Below, piece by piece: positions 1-10,035 of a stretch of DNA of 64,000 bases. The DNA is taken from contig NC_087062.1 in assembly GCF_963678635.1 (NCBI RefSeq), positions 94,403,845 through 94,467,844 of the forward strand, given 5' to 3'. Under the pieces are notes generated by a model, which saw only the letters and a list, made by a program, of their open reading frames with translations, was not told the origin of the DNA and did not search any database. The stretch's first letter is position 1. Every line of letters starts with the position of its first letter. The position numbers and the translations under genes were made by a program. The DNA is from Symsagittifera roscoffensis. Taxonomy: Eukaryota; Xenacoelomorpha; Acoela; Convolutidae.

Positions 1-2
1 AA

Positions 3-1649
3 AATAAATTGACACGTTTTCAAATATATCAAGAAACAGAACTTGCATGTAAATACAGGAATCCACTTCACAGAACACAATACTCTGAAATATTAGTTGA
101 ATACGAAAAAGGATTCGACATGACCACTGGAAAAGTGAAAATCGACCCATATGCCACAGGTCATCCTCTAAACGAAGGAACATCCTATATACCAGTTAAT
201 TTTGAAAAAAGCAACGGACAACCTGGTGGACATCTAAAACCTTATGACACCAGAAGCACACGCTTACAAGAATTATCACTAATGAATACTACATATTTCG
301 GTAATATCCACTATGATATTCATTTGGATATGAAACTAGACTATACAATTAGCCGCATTTTTCAAGAAATGTCAATCTCCGAATTAGAAACACTACACCA
401 ACTATGCGAATTAGAACGAACACAAATATTACAATCACTTGCACTAGCAGTATTAAAAATACCCTACGCAGGATACTTATTATCTGGAAATAGATCAAAT
501 TTTTTAGACTACGAAGGAAACATCTTATGGTTTTATACTTGTACTAAAAAAGTATCACCACTATACGTTTTTGAAGATAAACGATGTTATAAAAGAATCC
601 CTATCTTTTATAAGAATAAAGTACATTTCGTGGATACACTTTCACGAAGAACCTATTTCTGGGATACCGCAGTCCCATGTGGATCAGAAAACAGCCACAA
701 TGTAGTACAACTAAACCCTGATGAAAATAAATATTATCTTCTCACTCCATATCCCACATTAATGCAATCACTCAAAAAATTTTCACCAGAAAGCATTCGC
801 GCTATTGCTCGAAACCCAAATATAGACTTACAATCAATAGGAATCTATTCAAAATCAGATATTCAACATCACATTAGAACACAACAATTCCAAGAATTAT
901 TAACACAAATGGACACTATACAAAGACAATCAATAGACCAAAATTTACGCAAACTTGCAGAAACCGCAGGATTTGCCGATATCTACACGCAAGACTATAG
1001 CGGATATTTTAAAGACATTAAAGATTATATATATCTAAACGGCGAAAAATACCGTCCCCAAGATATATCACCAATTAACATTTTTAGCTTTGTTACACTC
1101 AAGAATGAAATCCTTGATTTTCTAGGATGGCCCTACTACATCTTAGAAAAATTGACTATTTTATACGCAATGTTTAACTTTATTGGATTTCTTTTCTCAC
1201 TCTTAAAAGGAATCTACAATACATGTGCTATACACACACAAGTAAACAGACAAGCAAGCGTAGCACGCATACTCTTTGCAGGATTTTTTGGAATTTTTTC
1301 GACATCTATAAACAAAATTCTTTTAGACGCACAAATAAAAGAATATAACACAAAAATAACAACACGACAAAATACATACGACGAAGAACATAACAATGTC
1401 GACACACAGCCAACGGCACCACAATTACCACCCCTACCAAATAACCATCCACTATCCCTAGTCCCACGAAATTTTCGAAATTTAGCCATCACACATAATC
1501 CAAATTTTAGACTCACCACATCGCAAAGTCCCGTCCAACATATAATAACACATCAATCACAAGATGATAATACTTATGAACAAATTATTGAACAACCCCA
1601 TACCACCGCTTTTCAATCTCAAAATAATAATTTTTTTAGCCCACGATGA
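3..1649 (+). CDS. Env-like glycoprotein of an LTR retroelement (5'-partial)
   Basis: The frame is open to the window edge and the first in-frame ATG is internal, so the N-terminus lies outside. The visible 548 codons contain N-glycosylation sequons (NTT, NRS), several spaced cysteines, and a hydrophobic membrane-anchor-like stretch at genomic 1130-1220. A second hydrophobic stretch lies at 1262-1320, followed by a polar tail of about 110 residues rich in Asn, Gln, Thr and Pro. This order (Cys-containing ectodomain, anchor near the C-terminus, cytoplasmic tail) is that of a viral fusion glycoprotein. The text around the conserved-looking 'FVDTLSRRTYF' and 'YYLLTPYPT' segments recalls the chuvirus-type glycoproteins captured by BEL/Pao elements; that family placement is inference. 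The sense strand is A/C-rich and G-poor, unlike the T-rich flanks. The TGA stop overlaps the ATG of the next ORF. The reading frame is unbroken, suggesting a young or maintained copy. Confidence 0.6.
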   Translation, partial: NKLTRFQIYQETELACKYRNPLHRTQYSEILVEYEKGFDMTTGKVKIDPYATGHPLNEGTSYIPVNFEKSNGQPGGHLKPYDTRSTRLQELSLMNTTYFGNIHYDIHLDMKLDYTISRIFQEMSISELETLHQLCELERTQILQSLALAVLKIPYAGYLLSGNRSNFLDYEGNILWFYTCTKKVSPLYVFEDKRCYKRIPIFYKNKVHFVDTLSRRTYFWDTAVPCGSENSHNVVQLNPDENKYYLLTPYPTLMQSLKKFSPESIRAIARNPNIDLQSIGIYSKSDIQHHIRTQQFQELLTQMDTIQRQSIDQNLRKLAETAGFADIYTQDYSGYFKDIKDYIYLNGEKYRPQDISPINIFSFVTLKNEILDFLGWPYYILEKLTILYAMFNFIGFLFSLLKGIYNTCAIHTQVNRQASVARILFAGFFGIFSTSINKILLDAQIKEYNTKITTRQNTYDEEHNNVDTQPTAPQLPPLPNNHPLSLVPRNFRNLAITHNPNFRLTTSQSPVQHIITHQSQDDNTYEQIIEQPHTTAFQSQNNNFFSPR

Positions 1650-3439
1650 GCCGCCAACTTGGATCACTCCATCGATCAAATTCCCATCCAACCAACCTTC
1701 CTTCTTCAATCCCAATAATACCACTTTTTGCTTTTCCGCCACCCGATTTTCCACCTAGCAATGTAACATCAGGCATGAATTCCGACACTAACTCACAAAT
1801 TTCAGTTTTATACTCCATTTCACAGCTAAATAATCCGAATATTGAAACCCCCGATGAATTTGCCGACTCAGAACCATCTCCATCCAATAATTTTCATAAC
1901 CCTTCTCATTTTTCTCAACCTCCTTTTCAACCCATATTGTCAAATAACCCTGACCCAATCACTCCCACACCCTCTTATGCTTCCCAAGTTACCCCAACCT
2001 ATTCCTCATACCATTCTGACCAATCATCTCCAGACACCCCCCGAATCTCCCCAGAGCTAGACAATTTTATTACCCTCCAACAACAACCCTACCACCTTAA
2101 CACCCCGACCATAAACCAAATCTCCTCCACTACAAATTCATCCAATCCCCCTACACCCTCTTCAAATTATACTGAATCATTAGCACCATCATCCACATCA
2201 ACTGAATCCTCACTCAACACTAATAGAGCTTACCGCACTTTTAAAAGAAAGTTCCCCAACCATCCTTTCCCAGCAAAACCAGGAACAGCCCGTGAATACA
2301 TCAACCACCCCCAGCATACTAACACCAAAGAATTTTTAGCTATCACTTTACCCTCATTTCCACAATACACCTTAAACACCCCTCATGACGCTAACGAAAC
2401 ACGCAACTTTGTAGACGAATACGTTTTAATGCCCACTCTCTCTTGGACCTCATACTATCATTTCACTAACCCTCTTTGCTTACCTTTAACCAACACTTCC
2501 ATCGATACAGACCGAAACAAAGATATGCTATATCGACTAACTACACCACTCACCGCTAGACAGTTTACTTACGTAGGATATAAAAAATCACTAAAAATAC
2601 ACACTGCACCTAGAGCTAATGAATATACACTAGAATACTACGATCACAACATCATCAGAGCTAACCAAGATCAATTCTTAGACGACGATCGCTTCGCTAA
2701 TCCACAAATCACCGAGAAATTTTTCATCAAGACACCATATGTATTTACACTAAACATTTTCGACCGAAAGTTTGATCACATTATTTCAGAAGCACTAACA
2801 AACACACAAGCATACGAAAGTTTTAAAGAACGCTTCCAAATCTTTTCACTAACCTTTCATTTCCTTGCACCACACGAAAGAGATTTACACTGCTCACACG
2901 ATATTATGTTGCGCACTAAACAAACACATACATACAGTTACTATCGTTTCATCCAAAATCACTTTGACCTCCACACACCCTCTAGACAACCACACCATCG
3001 TTTCCAATTCATCAATTCAAAATACACTTCACCGTATTTCCTAAATTTCACATATTGTATTAAAGACACTAACCTCCATGGTATTCTTCGTAATTATGAC
3101 CCCATAACCCAAATGTATATTTTCTGCCCCATCACCAAGACCTTCAACGCCGAAGAATCCCGACCCTTCCTTATCCCGCACGAGTTTGTACAGCCTATAG
3201 AGATCCCAATTTTAGAATTCATCCACAACACTAAATTTAACCACAAATTATATAACTTAATCCAAAACACACCTTATGAGTTTGCAGTAGGCACTGAAGA
3301 ACTAACCACTATGAAGGCACTTCAATTGCTTTGGCCACTGCTTCAAACTAAAAATATCATCCGCATCTTAGCTAAACTACTAACAACTTCAGAACTAATT
3401 CACGATATCTTCCCCCACGGTTTTTTCCCCGACGACTAA
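1646..3439 (+). CDS. Second retroelement ORF, unknown 597-aa protein
   Basis: I do not recognise this protein. It begins with a true ATG at 1646 with A at -3, overlapping the upstream env TGA as ATGA, so translation by termination-reinitiation is possible. Residues 1 to about 195 are low-complexity, rich in Pro, Ser, Thr and Asn, with no charged pattern. Residues from about 196 to 597 look globular and rich in Phe, Tyr, His and Thr, with no clear membrane segment or signal peptide. It ends in a Phe/Asp-rich tail. Composition (A/C-rich, G-poor sense strand) matches env, so both belong to one element. A further ORF downstream of env is not part of the standard gag-pol-env plan; it may be an accessory protein, a capsid-like protein or a second envelope subunit. 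The frame is intact over 1.8 kb, which chance does not explain. Confidence 0.7.
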   Translation: MSRQLGSLHRSNSHPTNLPSSIPIIPLFAFPPPDFPPSNVTSGMNSDTNSQISVLYSISQLNNPNIETPDEFADSEPSPSNNFHNPSHFSQPPFQPILSNNPDPITPTPSYASQVTPTYSSYHSDQSSPDTPRISPELDNFITLQQQPYHLNTPTINQISSTTNSSNPPTPSSNYTESLAPSSTSTESSLNTNRAYRTFKRKFPNHPFPAKPGTAREYINHPQHTNTKEFLAITLPSFPQYTLNTPHDANETRNFVDEYVLMPTLSWTSYYHFTNPLCLPLTNTSIDTDRNKDMLYRLTTPLTARQFTYVGYKKSLKIHTAPRANEYTLEYYDHNIIRANQDQFLDDDRFANPQITEKFFIKTPYVFTLNIFDRKFDHIISEALTNTQAYESFKERFQIFSLTFHFLAPHERDLHCSHDIMLRTKQTHTYSYYRFIQNHFDLHTPSRQPHHRFQFINSKYTSPYFLNFTYCIKDTNLHGILRNYDPITQMYIFCPITKTFNAEESRPFLIPHEFVQPIEIPILEFIHNTKFNHKLYNLIQNTPYEFAVGTEELTTMKALQLLWPLLQTKNIIRILAKLLTTSELIHDIFPHGFFPDD

Positions 3440-3442
3440 CAG

Positions 3443-3521
3443 GTAAGTATGAATTCAATGAATATTACTAACTAATTAAAATATTAAAAAACTCACCATT
3501 CTTTATTCATGTTTTCTTTAG
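3443..3521 (+). other. Candidate 79-bp spliceosomal intron just after the stop codon
   Basis: A perfect donor CAG|GTAAGT starts 3 nt after the TAA stop (3437-3439). A perfect TACTAAC branch sequence lies at 3467-3473, and the unit ends with a pyrimidine-rich acceptor GTTTTCTTTAG at 3511-3521. The three signals have ordinary spacing for a short animal intron. A junction this close to the stop would escape exon-junction-dependent nonsense-mediated decay. Alternative: the donor is used to reach an acceptor outside the window. Confidence 0.5.
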
Positions 3522-4894
3522 ATTTTTAGCCTTCATCCTAGATCATCTGAAAAATTCACAAAAGAAAAATAAAAAATAGCAAACTTCTTCAAAACTGTTA
3601 AAAACCCTATTAAACTTGTGCACCAACAATTAAATAAATATAATACCAATGCAGTAAATTAATTTATAAAATTTTCCCCCAAAAGCAGTAAATATACATA
3701 TGATGAAAATTTGTATCTTAAAATTCCCCCATAACTAGCAGTAAATTTCCAAATTCTATGCAGTAAATTAATAAAATGCAATTTCAGTACTAACCTTTTG
3801 ATATTTTCATTCATTCGCACAGAAATTCTATCCACACTCGCACAGCTCGCCCACGAAGAATTGTTTAAAATAATGAATTTCAGTTTCAAGTTTTCACACT
3901 CAACAACTCTAACATATAATAACATGTTTCAAACTTTCCTTTAACCCGGTTGGAAAGGAATCATATACTAAACAAAACTAACCAACGCAGCTTACTAAAT
4001 ACCACAAATCATAGAATAACAGCATGACTAAGAAAAGGAAACCAACGGTACCCAAACCGGATTAACCCAGTTTAAAACTGGATAATTTATTCTTTTGAAG
4101 ACTATTACAAAGTCTTAGAAAGAAATAATAAAACACAAAAAAGTCGAAAGACAAACCCATACCACAAACAATTTGCTTTTTAGAAAAAGTACATAACCAA
4201 CAAGACATAAGTAAAACCACAACAAACCCAACATAAAACGTTGTCACATAACAGGACCCCTCACAAACATCGCATGAAATTATACTCCCACACCTGGCCT
4301 AACCCACCAGGAAAGGACGTCCTGAGCATGCTCTATAGCCGGCCTAACCCACCGCGCTACATCCACGCTTTGTGACCACACCTTTATTTTTAATAAGAGC
4401 TACTCAAGGGTGAGTAACTCTTCAAAATAACCGAACTAAAACAAAAAGCTTTTGTGAAAACAACTAACTAAAATCATAATTAAAAAATACTAAACTAATA
4501 AAAGTTTTATAAAATGTAAAATCACATGATGCAATATATAGATCAGAATACAACACCAAAGACGAACATCAAAAGACAAGACGACCCCACTACACTCGAG
4601 AGAGAATGACCAACTACAATCGATATGCCGCTCACAATCACAACTCAAAGGATTTAGAGTACGACTTGACTTCGCAGAAAAGGACTTCATTGAACTAGAC
4701 CAATGACCACCTCGATGTTCAAGTATACGTACAGATCCGAGTAACCAGGCATCCCCTCCACGCACAATCTCCACGCCATTCCCAAGCTAGATCAAACACA
4801 AAAGAAGTTCTCTCCGAAGAACAGAAAAACCTGACATAGCCAACCATTCTGAAATCAGAATTGATGCTGTTGCAGAGACTCAGTCGTTGTCACA
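3522..4894 (+). other. Noncoding A/C-rich tail of the retroelement
   Basis: No ORF of note. AATAAA occurs at 3568-3573, and TAAATAAATA near 3631. The motif GCAGTAAAT occurs four times (3651, 3685, 3738, 3760), twice preceded by a TTCCCCC run. The phrase GGCCTAACCCACC occurs twice (about 4296 and 4341). The + strand stays rich in A and C up to roughly 5.2 kb, as in the two ORFs, so this stretch is read as part of the same element rather than host DNA. Confidence 0.45.
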
Positions 4895-5392
4895 AGAAGA
4901 AGCGGAAGAAAATTATGATGTTCGCCAAATACCAACGTCCATCATCCATCCTTGAACTACAGAAGAACTGTTCTAAAAAACTCTGTAAAACCCGGATGGG
5001 TGGAACCTGATCTAAACTACATTTTATGATTGGATAAATTAAATGTTTTACCAATGTAAAGTATTTAATATTAACCAATCATGATCCATCTAACTAACAA
5101 CCCACTTATTTGTAAGTGCTGAAGTTACTTGTAATTTCAGCACCAGAGAGATTTGAATTTAACTTAGAAATTAGTTGGACTCTCCCGAGCACTTCAGCAG
5201 CCGCAATAAACCAGTATACCCTAGATCTATTGAGCCTAGCAGAGACTAGTTAAACAACCTGAGACTAGATAGTATAAGAGTAAGATTAGGATCGGTATTA
5301 GACTAAGAAGTTGCACGAATCTATCCGGCCGAAAATAAGATAGCGTGACGAGCAGACGGTGTACCCTATCCGAAATTACTCTATGAGTTACA
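4895..5392 (+). mobile_element. Putative polypurine tract and 3' LTR
   Basis: A purine run AGAAGAAGCGGAAGAAAA lies at 4895-4912, just upstream of TGTTCG at 4919, a plausible LTR start. Inside are an 8-bp-stem hairpin (GTGCTGAA 5116-5123 with TTCAGCAC 5136-5143) and AATAAA at 5205-5210. A TTACA at 5388-5392 is a possible LTR end. The 5' LTR is outside the window, so neither boundary can be tested by comparison. Confidence 0.3.
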
Positions 5393-6658
5393 CTTCGGTC
5401 CTAACTCATTATATTTTAATCCGCAGAGAAATAAGTTTCTTGAAATCCCTTATGTACACTGGTTATCTCCGTGCTCGAGGTATTTTTGGCCCTATTCGAC
5501 CCCTTTTACGCTGGTTTGATCATGCTCGAAGTGTGCTTTGAATTTTTGCTTGACATAGACCTCTGCCTCAAAAAATTTCGAGCCAACACCGACTTTGTGC
5601 TCGACTTTGTACCCGTACATAAAATGAGCAACTTGGCGCAGCTTCTTTAAACAGAAATCGATGCGTCAACAGACCACTATGAATCCAATTGTGCGGCATT
5701 TGATGTTCCAGCAAACAATTTGACTTAAAATCCATTTTGTGTCGCTTTTGAAGTTGATATTTTTTTCTAATTTAAATGTTTGAGTTATGTGTCAACGGTT
5801 CCATGGCATTCAGCTCTTTTCAAATTCACCCAATGCAATTCTACCGTAAGCCATCCTAACATATAATCCATTTTTCTCTATGCCATTTGATCTCACTCAG
5901 TTTTTTCCGCTAAAAAAGGCAACTAAAATAAACTGAATCTCCTTGAATATCAAAGTAGAGCATTTTCGAACAAATCAAAAAATCATTAGTTTCATTCGAA
6001 GAAAAACGCCGCGCATGAGTCTTATATCAAATCGACGCGAAAATTGCTGGCTCGAAATCCAACTGAGATGGAAAGCAAAACGAGCTATAAGTTTATTTTG
6101 ATTGTATCGTCATATCAAACAAGCAAAAGAAATATCAAATTTAAACAAGCAAAAGTCGAGTATAGCCATGGAGCTACAATTTAGTTTATCCCTGTCGCTT
6201 ATGGCCATCTCTAGTTTAGCCTTGTGGGAGCAGTGAATAATTAAAAACTTTTTTTACAATGTTCAAAAATCAGCAACCGTGAAGTCAAAAGTTGTAGGTG
6301 AAACTCGAAAAAAGTTTTGATGCTGACTGATTACAGAAAAAAAAGAATAGGGGCTTCCCCACCCCAAGATCCACATCAAGACGGTTCTAGTTGCGACTGA
6401 GGGAAAAGTGAAAATTCCCCTCTATCGTATCCGAATAATCAGCCATTTAGCGTGTCAAAAAATGATCAAAAAGTGTGTTTTTTTTAGAAAAAATTCACTT
6501 GATTGCTCAGTAAATTCACAACAATTTGCGAAGTATTGAACTATGAATGGCTCAATTGAGCCAGAAAATAAAATCAATATACAATTAATACAATTAATGA
6601 ACCTTTAATAAATCCATTTTTTTCTTTGTATTTATTTTGCGTACTTCTCGTTGCTTTT
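5393..6658. other. No gene seen
   Basis: AT-rich sequence with many short ORFs of chance length. I see no gene, RNA gene or clear repeat boundary here. Confidence 0.5.
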
Positions 6659-7181
6659 TGTTCCGACTTTCGTAACGGAAGTAACGGAATATTTGTGCCC
6701 GGGGTGGGTTTTTTTTCTTCAGACAATTTTTGACTTCTTATCTAGCCATTTTTGACGGAATCTTCTTAAATCATTCGAAAGGTTTTATTTTCCTAGGCTT
6801 AAAATTGAAAAGATGTTCACCTGTGATTCATTTTAATAAAGTTATGGCTCTAAAGGTTGCCATTTTGGCCAATTTGGGACAATTAACGCGCGATATATTT
6901 CGAGCCATTAACGCGTAAGTGGATATTTAATCCGCCTTAAAAATCGTTCCAAACTGGTTGAAAGAAGTTTTTTGCCAAACTGATTTGTTAATGCGAGCGA
7001 AATTTGGCACTTTGTACCCAATATGGCGTGTGGGGTGATGTTTTTACAAAAAAATTTCAAATTTTGTTTTTCAAAACTCAATTTTTTTTCATTACCTTTA
7101 ATTTTTTTATGTTCCTGCTGCTCCATAGACCTTAAAAAGCAGTCGGAGCATTCAGGGCTTTGCTTTGATACAAACAGTCCT
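6659..7181 (+). repeat. Helentron-like ~520-bp repeat, copy 1
   Basis: It starts TGTTCCGACTTTCG and ends with GCAGTCGGAGCATTCAGGGC followed by a hairpin and CAGTCC. Internal landmarks shared with other copies are CGGGGTGGGTTTTTTTTCTTCAGAC, the GCGCGATATATTTCG segment, and GCGTGTGGGGTGATG. The next copy follows 1-2 bp downstream in the same orientation. Confidence 0.7.
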
Positions 7182-7182
7182 A

Positions 7183-7596
7183 TTTTTCCGACCTCCGTTA
7201 CGAAAGTAACGGAACATTTGTGCTCGGGTGGGTTTTTTTTCTTCAGAAAAATTTCGACTTTTTAACTAGCCATTTTTGACCAAAGTTTTTAAATATCATT
7301 CGAAAAGTATTGTTGTCCTGAGCTTAAATTTTAAAAAATAATTTATCGGCGATTCTTTTTTCATAAAAATATGGGGATAATTGTCCATTTTGTTCAATTA
7401 TATTTCGCGCTATTAACGCGTAAGGTGAGAATTAATGGCACTTAGAATTCGTTCTAAATTGGTTGAAACAGCTATTTGCCGTAATTGATATGTTACTAGG
7501 AGCAAAATTTATCACTTTGTACTTTAAATGGCCTGTGGGGAAGGATTTTCGAAAAAATCTCGAAATTTTTCAAAATTTTTTTTAAATTTCATGTTA
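7183..7596 (+). repeat. Helentron-like repeat, copy 2, 5' part
   Basis: It starts TTTCCGACCTCCGTTACGAAAG and follows the family through to ATGTTA, where homology stops. The missing 3' end resumes at 8734, so this copy appears to be split by an insertion. Confidence 0.6.
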
Positions 7597-8733
7597 TTTG
7601 TAGTATTGTAAAAAGTACACGAACAAAGGACCATTGTCTGAATTCTTTATTTAACGACCGAATTCCAAATTGGAGTGTGTCACTTAAATTAAAGCCTCTA
7701 TTCACTAAAACGGATATTGACTGATTCATTCTTATTGGGACTCTAAAATCTTGTTTTGAAAAATCCACTACTTTTTAAAAACTTGTCCATTTTTTCTCAT
7801 GTTTTCATGCTTAGTATTTCATAAGGGCGACGATTACTAACACGTTTTTTTTAACTATAACCTAAAACAAATTGGTATAATGTTTAATAGTCTTGCCGTC
7901 TGCACAGGATTTCTCCTTGCTTTGATTAAGCAGAGATACACCTGGAATATGATGCATCAGAGAAAATACTATAATTTTAGTAAAATCGAATTGAAGCCTG
8001 CGATTTTAACCAAAGATGATTAAAAATTTAAGAATATTTGATCGAAAAAATCAAATAAAATCTTGTTGAGTATTCCCTTATGATGAAGGGAGAATAAAGG
8101 AGCAGTTGAATCCTGAATACTTCGATAGAAGAATCAGCCGCCGGCTTATGCTTAGGAGCAAAAAGACAGGCCTGAAATCTTCAATGCTTCATTTTGGTCC
8201 GTCAGAAGCAAGTTCTCTACTCTAATAACTTCAGTTTTCCAAATGAAAAAACTTTCCTTTTCAGTTTTACAAAATTATTTTAAAAAATTAGTCTTTTTTC
8301 AATTAAAACAGAGTTTAGTTTTTTATCTAACTTCGATAAAATAGTAAATCGAGATAATCACGAACGAGACAAATCAGATCACGAAGACCACTGAACAAGA
8401 CGTCACTAGACGACTAGAAGATTGAGTCGAGAATACTATCCTATCATCAAACTTAGTAAGAAGAAAAAATGTGAATGTGAAAATGCGATTTAAAACCCCA
8501 TCCATCATAGGTATGTTTCTTTAAGCTGTTCGATTCATTTATATAACCTAATAACCCTGTGCTTTTTATTCACCCAGCTCATTAGTTCATACTCTTTTCT
8601 AACGAGTGTTCAACTATAACTTTTGTCAAGGAACTTGACGATCTTAGGTGAGACTTATAATTTAGGATAGATTATTAAGCAATCAACCAGCAATGATCGC
8701 TGAGTAAATATTTCATTTAACTTTTTCATGTTA
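7597..8733. mobile_element. ~1.1-kb insertion splitting a Helentron-like repeat
   Basis: The repeat stops after TTTCATGTTA (7587-7596) and resumes after an identical TTTCATGTTA (8724-8733), giving a 10-bp target-site-like duplication. The inserted DNA has no ORF of note and I see no terminal inverted repeats, so its class is unknown. Confidence 0.4.
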
Positions 8734-8801
8734 CTACTGCTCCATAGACCTTAACGGCAGTCGGAACAATCAGGGCTTCGCCCTGACACGAGCAGTCTCG
8801 T
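8734..8801 (+). repeat. Helentron-like repeat, copy 2, 3' end
   Basis: Contains the family tail: TGCTCCATAGACCTTAA, then GGCAGTCGGAACA, the perfect hairpin CAGGGCTTCGCCCTG, and ACGAGCAGTC. It completes the part interrupted at 7596. Confidence 0.6.
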
Positions 8802-10033
8802 TTGCCTTTGGTTCTGATTTCTACATATGATTTCTACACATTTCTACATATTTCTTTTACATGAAAACATCATTGTTTTTGTTTTGCTGCAATTGGAATG
8901 TACATGGAGAAAAATGGCTACTCTGAAATAGCAGTAAGCACCAAGTTGCCATCATTCATTTGTTGTTCGAACCAAGTCAGAAGCTGTATTCTTTGAAGGG
9001 TTCGATGAACTCAATAAAAAAAAGGAGTGGCGACTTTTTCTCTTTTTGTTTTTCCCTTGATACAACTTATTTGGAAAAGTAAAAACAACTTTGTCATGTT
9101 TTTCACCAACAATGTATTTCATTTCGAATTAGTTTGCAAGTTTTTCTGTTTTTTTGATGACCTGCCCAAAAGCAAGCTCAGATACTTCAGTGCCGGAATG
9201 ACCCTAAGGAGCGTTGAGCGCTGCTTGTTCCATGTCAAGGAGAAAGCATTGTGGCTCTAACTGATTAAAAATTTTGACAGACCGTTCAGGACTTAGCTTT
9301 TAATGTTTTTTGGGGAGCAGAACCTAAATAAAGGTCGGGTGAAAGCCAGCCATCTGTAAGGAACTGTTTAAAAATGGTGAATTCATTACAAAGCCAGAGG
9401 TTCAGTTGGAGCGTTCAGTTGGAGGCCAGTTACATAGTCGCAATCGCCAAAAACCATTATCTTCAATCCCGGTTTTCGCAATAATTTAGGCAATTCAAAG
9501 TGTTGCCAAATAGTGGCGGATCGGAGACTTTCAATCGTTTTTTGTTGATTGAGCGCCATGCCATGTTAATTGACGATCGCGAGACTAAAGCAAGTTGTAT
9601 GGCTTTCCCATTGGCTTTTGTTCGACGGTAAGTTGCCATAAAACAGCTGTTAACAGGTAGCTGCTGAACTCTAGTATCTTGCTTCAAAGTCAGCACCTGT
9701 GATTTTTTTTTCAGATCAGCCAGGGAACAGTGGTTGTAGTGATATTGCGTTTGTGGGAAGGCTATTGTGATCAATTCCAGTTTATGTCGCCATTCGCCGC
9801 CTTTTGTTGTTTTGTTTATTATAACGGTTTAGTAATTGCGCTACAATAGTTCTCATGTATTTTGATAAATAGTTTTTTTTGTTGTTGTATTCAATGCTAT
9901 TTTAGTTTGGACTTTTTGGATTAAAACAGACTTTTTGGATTAAAACCTGCGAAATGTGTTCAATGTTTGTCAATTTTTTCAGTTGCATCCAAAAATTACT
10001 CAAGTGTTTTCCAAGAAAAATTATGAGACAAAT
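8802..10033. other. No gene recognised
   Basis: Two weak ORFs (9027-9260 + and 9463-9774 -, the latter about 100 codons) have no recognisable domain. They could be transposase debris or chance. Otherwise I see nothing in this stretch. Confidence 0.4.
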
Positions 10034-10035
10034 TA

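Larger units (their letters stand above)
3..5392 (+). mobile_element. Env-bearing LTR retroelement, 3' portion
   Basis: This groups the Env-like ORF, the overlapping second ORF, the intron-like unit, the A/C-rich tail and the putative LTR. Shared strand, shared G-poor sense-strand composition and the absence of other genes support one element. Gag and pol are not in the window; they should lie upstream. BEL/Pao or Ty3-like membership is inference from the presence of env and cannot be decided without pol. Confidence 0.5.
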
